Origin: Scortum barcoo
Taxonomy: Eukaryota; Chordata; Actinopteri; Centrarchiformes; Terapontidae
Direction of reading: 5' to 3'
Assembly: GCA_023238725.1 (NCBI GenBank)
Contig: CM041551.1
Span: forward strand, 2,604,759-2,668,758
Length of the DNA: 64,000 nt
This document shows, in pieces, positions 50,734 to 61,690 of this stretch (position 1 is the first letter of the stretch; the number at the start of each line of letters is the position of its first letter). The notes beneath the pieces are model-generated. The model made no database searches. It had not been told where the DNA came from and was given only the letters and a program-made list of their open reading frames with translations. The position numbers and the translations under genes were made by a program.

Positions 50734-51480
50734 GGGACATGGAATGTCACCTCGCTGGGGGGGAAGGAGCCTGAGCTCGTGCGGGAGGTTGAGAGGTACC
50801 GGCTAGAGATAGTCGGGCTCACCTCCACGCATAGCTTGGGCTCTGGAACCCAGCTCCTTGAGAGGGGCTGGACCCTCCACTACTCTGGAGTTGCCCAGGG
50901 TGAGCGGCGGCGAGCTGGTGTGGGCTTGCTTATAGCTCCCCAGCTCAGCCGCCATGTGTTGGAGTTCACCCGGTGAACGAGAGGGTCGCTTCCCTGCGCC
51001 TTCGGGTTGGGGATAGGTCTCTTGCTGTTGTTTGTGCCTACATACGGGCCGAACAGCAGTACAGAGTACCCGGCCTTCTTGGAGTCCCTGGGAGGGGTAC
51101 TTGATAGTGCTCCGACTGGGGACTCCATTGTTCTACTGGGGGACTTCAACGCTCACTCACGTGGGCAACAACAGTGATACCTGGAGGGGCGTGATCGGGA
51201 GGAACGGCCTCCCCGATCTGAACCCGAGCGGTGTTCTGTTATTGGACTTCTGTGCTAGTCACAGTTTGTCCATAACGAACACCATGTTCGAGCATAAGGG
51301 TGTCCATCAGTGCACGTGGCACCAGGACACCCTAGGCCGGAGGTCGATGATCGACTTTGTTGTTGTTTCATCTGATCTCCGGCCGTATGTCTTGGACACT
51401 CGGGTAAAGAGAGGGGCTGAGTTGTCAACCGATCACCACCTGGTGGTGAGTTGGATCCGCTGGCAGAGGAGGAAGTTGGA
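50734..51480 (+). pseudogene. RTE-like endonuclease domain, frameshifted
   Basis: This is the relic of the endonuclease that nicks target DNA for target-primed reverse transcription. Motifs seen: GTWNVTSL at 50734-50757 (metal-binding Asn), GPNSSTEYPAF near 51050, LLGDFNAH near 51135-51158, and LSTDHHLVVS near 51420-51455 (catalytic Asp-His). The motifs sit in different frames: small indels fall near 50965, 51042 and 51160. All expected endonuclease motifs are recognisable despite the breaks. Which breaks are real mutations and which are assembly errors cannot be told from one sequence. Confidence 0.75.
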
Positions 51481-52049
51481 CAGACCTGGCAGACCCAAAC
51501 GTATTGTGAGGGTCTGTTGGGAACGTCTGGCCGAGCCCTCTGTCAGGGAGGTCTTCAACTCCCACCTCCGGAAGAGCTTCTCACAGATTCCGAGGGAGGC
51601 TGGAGACATTGAGTCCGAGTGGACCATGTTCTCTGCCTCCATTGTCGACGCGGCGGTTCGAAGTTGTGGACGCAAGGTCTCTGGTGCCTGTCGTGGCGGC
51701 AACCCCCGAACCCGGTGGTGGACACCGGAAGTAAGGGATGCCGTCAGGCTGAAGAAGAAGGAGTCCTATCGGACCATGTTGGCCTGTGGGACTCCTGACG
51801 CAGTTGACAGGTACCCGGCAGGCCAAGCAAGCCGCAGCCCTGGCGGGACGGTCCTGGAGGCAAAAACTTCGGGTCTGGGAGGAGTTCGGTGAGGCCATGG
51901 AGGAGGACTATCGGTCGGCCTCGAAGAGATTCTGGCAAACCGTCCGGCGCCTCAGAAGGGGGAAGCAGTACTCTGCCAACACTGTTTACAGTGCAGGTGG
52001 GGAGCTGTTGACCTCGACTGGGGGGGACATTGTCGGACGGTGGAAGTGG

Positions 52050-53690
52050 AAGAAATACTTCGAGGATCTCCTCAATCCCACCGACTTGCCTTCCAATGAG
52101 GAAGCGGAGGCTGGGGTCTCTGAGGTGGACTCGTCCATCACCCAAGCCGAAGTCACTGAGGTAGTTCGTAAGCTCCTCGCAGTGGCAAGGCGCCGGGGGT
52201 GGATGAGATCCGCCCTGAGTACCTCAAATCTCTGGATGTTGTGGGGCTGTCTTGGCTGACACGCCTTCTGCAACATTGCATGGAGGTTGGGGACAGTGCC
52301 TCTGGTGTGGTGGCAGTGGCAAACTGGGGTGGTGGTCCCTCTTTTTAAAAAGGGGGACCGGAGAGTGTGTTCCAACTACAGGGGGATCACACTTCTCAGC
52401 CTCCCCGGGAAGGTCTCTACGCCAGGGTACTGGAGAGGAGAATTCGGCCGATGGTCGACACCTCGGATTCAGGAGGAACAATGCGGTTTTCGTCCTGGTC
52501 GTGGAACACTGGACCAGCTCTATACCCTCCACAGGGTGCTTGAGGGTTTATGGGAGTTTGCCCAACCAGTCCACATGTGCTTTGTGGATCTGGAGAAGGC
52601 ATTCGACCGTGTCCCTCGTGGTATTCTGTGGGGGTGCTCCATGCGAGTATGGGGTCCGGGAGCCTTTGCTAAGGGCTGTTCGGTCTCTGTACGACCGGAG
52701 CAGGAGCTTGGTTCGCATTGCCGGCAGTAAGTCAGACCTGTTCCCAGTGCATGTTGGACTCCGGCAGGGCTGCCCTTTGTCACCGGTCCTGTTCATAATC
52801 TTTATGGACAGGATTTCTAGGCGTAGCCAGGGGCCGGAGGGAGTCCAGGTTTGGGAACCACAGGATTTCATCTCTGCTTTTTGCGGATGATGTTGTCCTG
52901 ATGGCTTCATCAGGCCAGGACCTTCAGCATGTACTGGAGCGGTTTGCAGCCGAGTGTGAAGCGGCTGGGATGAGAATCAGCACCTCCAAATCCGAGGCCA
53001 TGGTTCTCGACCGGAAAAGGGTGGCATGCCCTCTCCGGGTGGGTGGAGAGGTCCTGCCTCAAGTGGAGGAGTTCAAGTATCTCGGGGTCTTGTTCACGAG
53101 TGAGGGAAAGATCGAGCGTGAGATTGACAGGCGGATTGGTGCAGCGTCCGCAGTTATGCGGTCGGTCGGTGTACCGGACCGTCGTCGTGGTGAAGAAGGA
53201 GCTGAGTCGAAAGGCGAAGCTCTCGATTTACCGGTCAATCTACGTTCCACCCTCACCTATGGTCAATGGTCATGAACTTTGGTAATGACCGAAAGGACAA
53301 GATCGCGGATACAAGCGGCCGAAATGAGTTTCCTCCGCAGGGTGGCTGGGCGCTCCCTTAGAGATAGGGTGAGAAGCTCGGTCACTCGGGAGGAGCTCGG
53401 AGTAGAGCCGCTGCTCCTTCGCATCGAGAGGAGTCAGCTGAGGTGGCTTGGGCATCTGTTTCGGATGCCCCCTGGACGCCTCCCTAGGGAGGTGTTCCAG
53501 GCATGTCCCACCGGGAGGAGGCCTCGGGGAAGACCCAGGACACGCTGGAGAAACTATGTCTCTCTCGGCTGGCCTGGGAACGCCTCGGGGTCCCCCTGGA
53601 AGAGCTGGAGGAAGTGTCTGGGGTGAGGGAAGTCTGGGCATCTCTGCTCAGACTGCTGCCTCCGCGACCCGGTCCCGGACCAAGCGGATG
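52050..53690 (+). pseudogene. RTE-like reverse transcriptase and C-terminal region, frameshifted
   Basis: This is the relic of the reverse transcriptase. Motifs in order: VPLFKKGDRRVCSNYRGITL near 52338-52395, FVDLEKAFDRVPR at 52581-52619 (first catalytic Asp), LRQGCPLSPVLF near 52758-52793, and FADD at 52880-52891 (catalytic pair). Downstream are EEFKYLGVLFTSEG near 53068-53109 and a C-terminal RWLGHLFRMP and GRPRTRW near 53440-53545. The last part resembles the RTE/BovB C-terminus. Frame changes occur between nearly every pair of motifs, with one clear shift between 53165 and 53200. The catalytic residues are intact, but no continuous frame joins them. Confidence 0.75.
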
Positions 53691-53726
53691 AAGAAGATGA
53701 AGATGAAGATGAAGATTCTGATGACC

Positions 53727-55240
53727 TAATTGCCTTAGGCAATTTTTTCCATGGCCTCGGGGCTTTGACTGACAATGCTCTGTCACCTCTGATTTTCAGC
53801 TGCATCTTGGGAACAAATAAAAGACCTTAGCCCGAGGATCTCAGAAGAGGTCAAATACGTAGAGAGGCCATACAGAATAGTCACTTAATAGTCAACAGTA
53901 AGAATTTAAAATCAATTCTAAAACATGCTGGGAGTCAGTGCAAGGAGGATAAAAAGGTCTGCTGTGGTCCCCTCTGTTGGATGTTGTTAAAAGCCTGGCA
54001 GTTCTTTACAGTCTGGAGCCGATTCATAGATTTTTGGTTGTGGCAGGTGAAGAGGCTGTTGCAATAGCTGAGGCAAGAGGAGATGAAAATGTGTAAAATG
54101 GCCTCTGTGTCTTTGACAAAATAAATAATAAAAAATAAAAAACTAAAATAGATTGTACTTCGGGAATATTTCTTAGATGATAAAAACAAGACTGCTCTGG
54201 ATTTGTTGTGTGCTGCTCAAAGCTTAAATTAGCATCAACCCAAGATTCTTTACTTGATGTGTTCCAACAGGGAACCAGCAGATGGCAGGTTTTTCATTTT
54301 GTTATGTGCTAGGCTACAATTATTACTCTCTGTTTTGCTTGAGTCATGCGGCATAAAAATTTTGTGACATCCAGTTTTTGACATGATATGAACAGTCATG
54401 TAGTGAACTCAGCAGGATCACTGGCTCTAACAGGCAGGGAGATCTATGTATCATCAGCAAAACAATTAAAGGAAACACCATGTCTGTGGATAATATGTCC
54501 CAGGGGAAGCATGCACAGAGGAAATAAAATTGGTCCCAGGACTGTCCCCTGAGGGACATGATACTGGGCAGGAGCAAAAGATGACATGTGGTTATTAATG
54601 GAGACACAAGGAAGCCATACCAGATATGCCTATCCAGTACCTCAGCCTGTTTAACAGAATACTGTGATTGACTGTGTCAAACGCAGGGCTGAGGTCCAAA
54701 AAAACAACTGAACACATCCTGTGATCAGCTACTATTAAAAGGTCATTAGCCACCCTTTAGAGTCCTATGATGCTTGCAAATTTTTCAAAAATTGTATTGT
54801 TTTCCTAACAATAACATAGCAATTGCTTGAATATGTATTCTTCTAGACCAAGTTTTTATAAAAGTGACTATACACAGAGATCAGGGGCTTTGAAACCATC
54901 CAGCCCATAGCCATTAGATAAGGAGCTGTTAAAAACTGACAGCCAACAGGCCCCACTAGATTTGTTGCTATTACATTAACTGGACTGGAAAACACTTACA
55001 GGAAAAGTTATTTCTAAGAGCGCAACAAATGGGAGAAAAGTGATTTAAAGTGTTCTGTGGTGGGTAATAAACATCAAAGTATGTGCCATTATAGTGGTAA
55101 CAGAAGCTCTGTTGGACTCTATCAAGTAAGATAAAAACTTTTCACAATCAACATCGGTTTCAGCTGGAGCACAAGGGGAGGTCAGACTTAACATCTGATT
55201 AACAATCTTAAATAAAATCTGAGGTAATGCTGATTAGCAG
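53727..55240 (-). mobile_element. L2/Maui-like LINE reverse transcriptase relic (part 2)
   Basis: Minus-strand coding relic of an L2-clade LINE. Blocks seen in order: VANDLLIVADH and LDLSPAFDTVNH (about 54664-54750), a PQG-VLGP block (about 54530-54560), FADD (54450-54461) with the next Gln codon now a stop, SCLSYCNSLF (about 54070-54100), a degraded SLHWLP-like block near 53940, and a final RAFSVAAP-like block read here as RALSVKAPRPWKKLPKAIRS just before the insertion point at 53727. These are the standard landmarks of fish L2/Maui elements. The frame has stops and shifts. Upstream of about 54,900 the match fades; the 5' limit at 55,240 is approximate and no endonuclease was recognised. Confidence 0.75.
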
Positions 55241-58200
55241 AGATATGTTCAGAGAAGTCTTGTGCTCTTGCATCCTTTAATATTTTATTGTATTGGACTA
55301 CTATCACCCTCAAAGCCTCATAGTGCTAGGAGACATGACTTCTTTCATCTCCACTCTGCTTTCCCATACTTTGACTGTGTGACTTTGTATACACTTTGTC
55401 ACTGTGTAGGCTTTGACCTGACTTTGAAAGGAGCAGCATTATTCATTATTTAACATTATGCACAGGCAAAGTTCCTTAAACGCAGTTCAACAAGCTGGTA
55501 GCGATACTGAGCTTGTATGAATAAAACCTTACTTCGGATCGTCATGGATATTTTTAGCAGTGCAAAGTGAGCAAGTAACTCTATTTGTTATAACAGTCTT
55601 AATACTGAAGGGAAGGTTGTGCTAATACCGAGGTCAGAAGATTGAGATTGAACTACATAAGAGGGAGAGTTTTCCTGTGGACATGAGTGAGATGTAAACA
55701 GTCCATCACATGGATTAGACAGCACAGTGTGTCAGCAGTACACATCCAAGACCTGATTTGTTTGGGCGAATACCGTCCATTAAAGAGAGGCAGACAATTC
55801 CAATGTTAAAATGGTCAATAAAACCTAGATTATACCTACAGGTGGACTGGTGCAAAGTACGAAGACCAAGGAGTCTGTTGAAATGATCAGTACTGCAGCC
55901 TACTGTGGGAATGTGACCTGAGATAAAAACAGACTTTCCATAATGCTTTAGGAAATTAGAAAGATGTTTTGGTCAACTCGGACTGTTGAAGAACTGTCTG
56001 ATTTGTTGAAGACAGTAAATACTGCAACTTTCTTGAATGTAAAATGTTGTGGCACCATCGTACAGAGTGTGGCTGCATTAAAGAAACACACTGTAGATGA
56101 ACTTTCATAGCTAGGTCTCTGTGAGGGGGTAGCATGCACTTAGCAGGGGGGCTCTCTGCTGACTCCCTTATGCCAGAGACCTCCAAAACTTCTCCTCGTT
56201 ACAGTATCGTCCAGCAACCTGCAGTGAGAGGAGGAGGAGGAGGACTTGACTGGAAGGGGTTGTTTGCTCCTTTTTCTTGTGGTGTCCTGGTGAATCACCT
56301 GAGCAATTTCTGCAGGCAATGAAGGGGAGAGAGCAGCACCAGCAGATCCGGTACAGTAAAAGTGGGATCACAGCGGCATCTGGTAAGTGAGCCAGATCGT
56401 CGTCAGGCAAAACTTTATAAGGGTTTGACATTTCCAAAGGAGTAGTTCCTACCACCAATAACCACCTCGGACCACAACGGTTGCTTCCAGAAAAGAAGGA
56501 GTGGAGGTAAGAACTTGTGCCTTGGCTTCAATTCAAGCCTGGATGACACCGATGCAATGACAGCACACAGATCCAAGATTCCCACAGCTGTGGTGATGCT
56601 TGATGTCGTCACATCAGCTACATTCCATTTCCCATAGTTACCAGGCTCTCCACTTGGGCCCCAGGTCCGGCACCAGCTTTGGCACTGATGGATGAGTGGA
56701 GGCCACAGCCTGCAATAGCCAGGAGGAGGGTGTTAGAGCAAGGGATGCCTGCATATGCCAGATATGCTTGGACGGGGCTAAGCTGACTAACAGGAAGTTA
56801 TCGATCGACTTTTCCTTTTTACTGATTTAGTGGGAGGTATGGCTAATGTAGAATCACACTCTTTTGGCCTGTCACAAAGGTTTCTTGATTACATAGATTT
56901 GAGCTTTTGAAATTAAAACACATCAAACTGACAGTGTCTATAGCTGATGAAAAGTCTGTGTCTGTCATAACTGCAACTCAGGCTTACAACAGTCAATTTA
57001 ACTCCTGCATGAGTGCAGTGAAGAGGTGATGGGCTGGGAATGCCTTTAAACTCCAATAAGAGGAATGTTTTTGCCAGAAATGTCAGCTGATATATAACCC
57101 TGCATTTAAAGTGTTGTGGTTTAAAACATTATTGTTGTTTTATATTGCAGACAGTAAAAAAAAGGTACTTTTTCATTACTTTCCTTGAAACACTGTCTAA
57201 GTAGCACACATTCATTAGATCCTCTGCTTTAATGAAAATCTTCTACAGCTTTGACTGACTTTGGTTTGTTCTTTGTGACAGCAGCAGTGCCTAACAGGGA
57301 GTTCCTGATGTCTAGAGACCAGGAGAAGAAGCTGTGGCAGCTCATGTCTGTCCATCCTGGAGGAGGGATTGGTTCTCTGTTGCTCTCACTAAGGCTTGAC
57401 CACATGTTGAGGAGTTTTTTTCACACATATGGCAAATTTGTGATTTGTCCTACAGAGATGACTTGAGACAAATCGCAGCACACAGAAGGAGTGTTAAAGG
57501 ACTGCAATTGCTGTCAATTATAATTGCTTTCAACTTCTTTCACACAGCTGACCTTTGACAAATTAGATATTTGTGTGGAATCAGTATGTTGTGAAAAGCT
57601 CTCTCCCCCACTTCTTTATCTTATCAACAATGATTGTGGCAAACACCATCAGTGATTAGAAAAAAAATCCTGTAAGCCTCTCTGGCCATAATGTACAGCC
57701 AGTCACACATCAATGAAAACATCTCATCAAACATTTATGCTATCAGCTCTGCAGTAAATCCATTTGAATGTGCCGAGCCCCAGGTATAATTACAACACAT
57801 GATGGTAAAGAAGCTCTTCAGCAAAGTTAGAGGGACACATTCAGGCATCATGTGTCCCCCAGTGAATGCATGTGATGGGGTAATTAATAGCAACATGGAA
57901 ATTATGACACAATTTCTTAGTTGCTAATTACCTGCCTCACCATGGTGGATTTAGAAAGCCCACTATTTTTTTTTGCTGTAAACCCAAGGCCTCCCTTATT
58001 AGACAGCGGTGCCAGCATTGAAATAAGTCTGCACTTTCAAGCGCATCACCACGCAATGATATAGTACAAACAAGCTATTTAGTGTGAAACCATACAACCC
58101 AACAAAAATAAGTTTAGTGTTCAAGAAATGATTGTAATGGTGTACTAAAATGACTAAGAACTAATGATTGACTGGAACAAATAAAGGACACATTATACCA

Positions 58201-58737
58201 TCTCTGCAGTAACACAGTGTTCAGAAAAATAGAGTCCTGCTGTGATGTGATGTTGCTTTGCAGTGAAAATTAATCCTGTAGAAAACAAAATAAGTTTTGC
58301 ACATATGAATTGCGTTATTTGAATGATTATTTTATCATTACAGATGAAGCAATGAAGGTGCAAAAAGCATTACTTGTTCCTTTTTCTTTTAAGGATGAGA
58401 TCCTGGAATTGGTCCTGGCTGGAACCTGTGCAACCTGCACAAATACAAGCATTTGTAATGAAAAAAAGTGTAATGCAAACTAAAGCTAGTGAAAATATGT
58501 AGCAGAAAGTAGCTTTACAGCATCTAGGCCATTGATCAAAACACCTAAAAAGATGCTCTTCAGTAGTAGGGAGTTAACTGATCACCACAAGCATCACTGT
58601 TCTTTTGTTCTACCACTTTTTGAGTTTGAAATAGCCTCTGTTGAAAGTGATTCAGCTCATGTAGTTTTTTTTATATGAGGCATAAAACAGCCTTTATTTA
58701 GTGGCAGGTATATGGGAACCAAATGAACCCCAAGAGA
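55241..58737. other. No gene recognised
   Basis: The first part (to about 56.8 kb) is more G+C-rich, with minus-strand frames at 56168-56458 and 56415-56612 that I do not recognise; it could be the unrecognised 5' part of the L2-like LINE. 57770-57960 looks like conserved noncoding DNA. Confidence 0.4.
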
Positions 58738-58935
58738 AAGTGTCTTAGGAGGTTTAGTTCCACCTTCAGCCTCCAGAGCAGCTTCAGTGCTCCTTGTTGT
58801 AGATTACCCAAGTCTTTAAACTAAATGTATTGCCTTTACGGAGGTAGTGGTCTTTTATACCTACCTCAGGTGTTCTTTTAGGTTGAGAACCGGTGACTCT
58901 GTGGAAGCATCTGCACTGGTTATGTTTTGTCACTT
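58738..58935 (-). mobile_element. Tc1/mariner-like transposon 3' relic (copy C)
   Basis: This is the most decayed of three related copies. It shares CAGCCTCCAGAGCAGCTTCA and GTGCTCCTTGTT with the reverse complement of copy A, and GTGGAAGCATCTGC and GGTTATGTTTTGTCACT with copy B. No coding potential is left. Confidence 0.4.
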
Positions 58936-60322
58936 AATTTTTAATAATTTTTTTAGCATGTGAGCCAAAAAGTAGATGCGTGCAAGCCCCAGTAAAGAGT
59001 TAACAAAGTTGCTGTAACCATGCTCTAATGGTTGCTTCTAGCTGGCCAGCAGGCTCACGGGGCAGAGAACAAAATTCTTGTGATAGACAGACAAACACGA
59101 GGCTGGACCTGTGTGAGTCCAGAGGGTGACAGGCAGTCCTCCTGCATCATTAACCCAGTTTGTTGTGAGGACCTGCTGCTATTGTGAGATTGTGTATTTG
59201 GCATGCTGTGTTATCAGTAGTGATGGGGAGACTGATTGCAGCTACACAAGGGGGAGGAAATTTCCACAGCCCATCTATCACAGCTTCAGATAAACAGATG
59301 GAAGACTGTCGGCAGTACAGGCTGAGCACACAGCCTCCCCTGCTGTCCATTAAAGCTGAGGATTCAGCACATCAGGCAAAAAGTTAAAGATGCACTCCAG
59401 GTGAGAGTTTCTTTAACGTAAAAGAGGCCTGAATACATAGATTCACATTATTTTCCCACATGAAATTTAGGCATCAGAGCTGTCATTAGTAGGAATGCTT
59501 TTCTTAGAAACTTGAACTGGAAACCCCCCCACAGAGAAGAAAAAGTAAAAAAAAAAAAAAACTGCATAGAATGATGCAACCACATGTTAAGGAGAGGTAA
59601 GAAAGCTCTAAAACAGCCCATGATCAGTGCCTTTCACTTAACATACACTTTAAGGCCTCTAATGTGATGTCAATAAAACTGAACGATTGGCCAGTAACAG
59701 CCAATGATTACCTTACTAAGGCAACATCAGCATGATGATGGTGTGGTTGTTTTGTGAATATTCCACCTACAGAGTTCGACTTTGACAAGAACATGTGACA
59801 GTGTAGCATTGTATCTTAGGAATTATACTGAAGCTGGATGATTCTGTATTTTAAGACTGACATGCAGTGTCAGTACAGGAGATAGTGTGTCCTTGTAATG
59901 AGATGAAAACTAAGGCTGTTGAGGTCAGGCTGGTGGATGAGCATGTGGCACATCAGACATTCATGAAGAAGGCCAGTTTATGTCCCATCACAGGGCTGAA
60001 ATGAACATTTAACTTTTGATTAAAAGGGGCATTCAGATATTACATAGGTAGTAGCCCTTCAAAGAAGTGGGGATTTAGGAGGCAGGACAGATCTAATGAA
60101 AGACAATACTGACTTTCATTGTGGGGAATGTAGGAGCTCACTTCATGGAGTACAAGGAATTGAAATCAGTATTTCTCATCATCTAACATTCAAAGCAAGA
60201 ATTTGGAAAAAATGACATTTAAAGTAATCTTGGTTTTCAGAGAATTGTCCAGTATTAACTTTCTGTTTTTCTTTATCCGAAGAGCCTTTGAAAAAACAAA
60301 AGATCCAGGAAGCTTTGCTAAA
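58936..60322. other. No gene seen
   Basis: AT-rich DNA with short homopolymers (A14 near 59551). No motif-bearing frame. Confidence 0.5.
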
Positions 60323-60327
60323 GATAC

Positions 60328-60954
60328 TGTTATGTGTGCATGTTGTCGGGTTCTTGTGCCCCTTGTGTTTTCCTGTCTTGTGTTCATTGTCTTCCTTGTG
60401 GTTGTCGTGTTCCTGGTGCCCATCGCGTTTCTTGTTTCCTGGTCCTTATATTTTGTTGTCTCCCTTAGTGTGTTTTCTGTTACTTCTCACCTGGTTGTGT
60501 GCACTTCCTGTTTTATTTTGTATTCTTGCCTCTCCTCACTGGTTTAGCACTTTACTTCCTGCCTTGTTTATTTTGTCACTTCTTTGTGTCTCCCTCTCCA
60601 TTTTGATTGCCTGCTCCTTACTTGCCCCTATTGCTTTCACCTGTCCCCATTAGTCTCCACACCTGTTTCCACTTCCCTTTCCTCCAGGGTATTTATACCG
60701 GCCCTTCTCCTCTGTTCTGTGTCGTGTGTCGTCTGTTTTTTCCTGTGCTTTCCCGTGCTTTCCCGTGCTTTGCTGGTGCTTACCGGTGCTGTGTTATGTC
60801 GTCATCCCTTGTGTGTTCCTGCCTTCCTGTTCGGTTCCTGCCTCGTCCCTGTGTTCCTGTGTTCCTGTGTTTAAAGAGTCTAACGTCTACTCTGCCTCCT
60901 GCCTCGTCTGCATTCCTGGGTCCAACTCCACTTCACCTTGCACCAACCCTAACA
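60328..60954 (+). mobile_element. Solo LTR, 627 bp
   Basis: A pyrimidine-rich block with all the marks of a single LTR: it begins TGTTATG and ends CCTAACA (terminal TGTTA/TAACA inverted repeat, TG...CA ends) and is flanked by a 5-bp target-site duplication GATAC at 60323-60327 and 60955-60959. A TATA-like element, GGGTATTTATACCGG, near 60687-60701 suggests plus-strand orientation. No internal retroviral or Gypsy-type coding sequence is next to it, so the element was probably reduced to one LTR by recombination. Superfamily (Gypsy or endogenous retrovirus) is not resolved. Long open frames inside are an effect of its C/T-rich plus strand. Confidence 0.75.
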
Positions 60955-61539
60955 GATACCAAAGAATAAAATAGGTTAAAATTTCTAAAAAATTCAACAA
61001 CAAACAACAACACTGAATCACTGAGAATGAGTTACTACTCTAAAATAATACTGTACTCCACCAACACACAAACACATCTAGCAGGACAATCTGAGTGGAT
61101 ATTCTGAGACAGGTTTAAGAATTAGATTTAAATCAAATTTATGTTTTAAATTTGATGACACACTTGAGAAAAGGATTTGTCTAAAATTGTATTTTAACCA
61201 GTCAGTTCAGCTGACATCATTTTTGGGTCATTTCATTTATTTTCTGCAGAATAAATTCAAAGCAAATTAAATCCAGCTGTCATTGTGTTGAGTAATTAGG
61301 ACTCACTCTTGGAAACAATTACAATTAAAAAATCAGTGCATTGTACACGGGAATACTCTGTTCAGTCACTATTTCACTCATCAAAATCAGTCCACAGAGT
61401 AATCATCTTCGTTGCCTGTTTTTTAACTGTGGGAGGTTGGAATGTTTCTGGACAATTCACAAATAGTCTTGAAATTTAATTAAGTGCAATACATTTCTTA
61501 GCAGATCTTTGGAAACACACTCTTTATATTAATAGAGGC

Positions 61540-61690
61540 AGCTGTAGCTAAGAGGTACAAACACACAGTGCAGCTCATTGTAAATATAGTATAAATAGTA
61601 AATGTAAAGGTTCTGGGTTTGCATCCATCTTGCATTTTTCTGCAAAATGCTGAATGTCAAGAATAACATTGTGAAATCATGTTTATTTAA
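61540..61690 (+). mobile_element. Possible tRNA-derived SINE, degraded
   Basis: A-box-like TAGCTAAGAGGT (61545-61556) and B-box-like GGTTTGCATCC (61616-61626, 9 of 11 to the GGTTCGAATCC consensus) are followed by TGCTGAATGTCAAG, which resembles fish SINE bodies. The A-B distance of about 60 bp is longer than usual, with an AT-rich insert between them. Confidence 0.35.

Larger units (their letters stand above)
50270..53713 (+). mobile_element. RTE/Rex3-like non-LTR retrotransposon, nearly full length, inactivated
   Basis: A LINE of 3444 bp flanked by a perfect 13-bp target-site duplication, GATTCTGATGACC, at 50257-50269 and 53714-53726. It starts with a G+C-rich leader, then an apurinic-type endonuclease, a reverse transcriptase and a C-terminal region with the GRPR-TRW block, and ends in a short GATGAA-type tail (about 53686-53713). 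Tails built on GATG-like units and this domain order fit the RTE clade, to which fish Rex3 belongs; the family name is from memory. The coding frame is broken by at least seven small indels, so it cannot make a full protein. It sits in opposite orientation inside an L2-like element, so it is the younger of the two. Its G+C content is far above the host DNA. Confidence 0.85.

Noticed and set aside
50424..50828. Long minus-strand frames opposite the RTE-like leader
   Set aside because: Antisense shadows in the G+C-rich leader of the RTE-like element; the sense-strand endonuclease motifs explain the region.
60203..60974. Overlapping plus-strand frames of 80-120 codons rich in C, V, L, F and S
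   Set aside because: Produced by the C/T-rich plus strand of the solo LTR; not a membrane protein gene.
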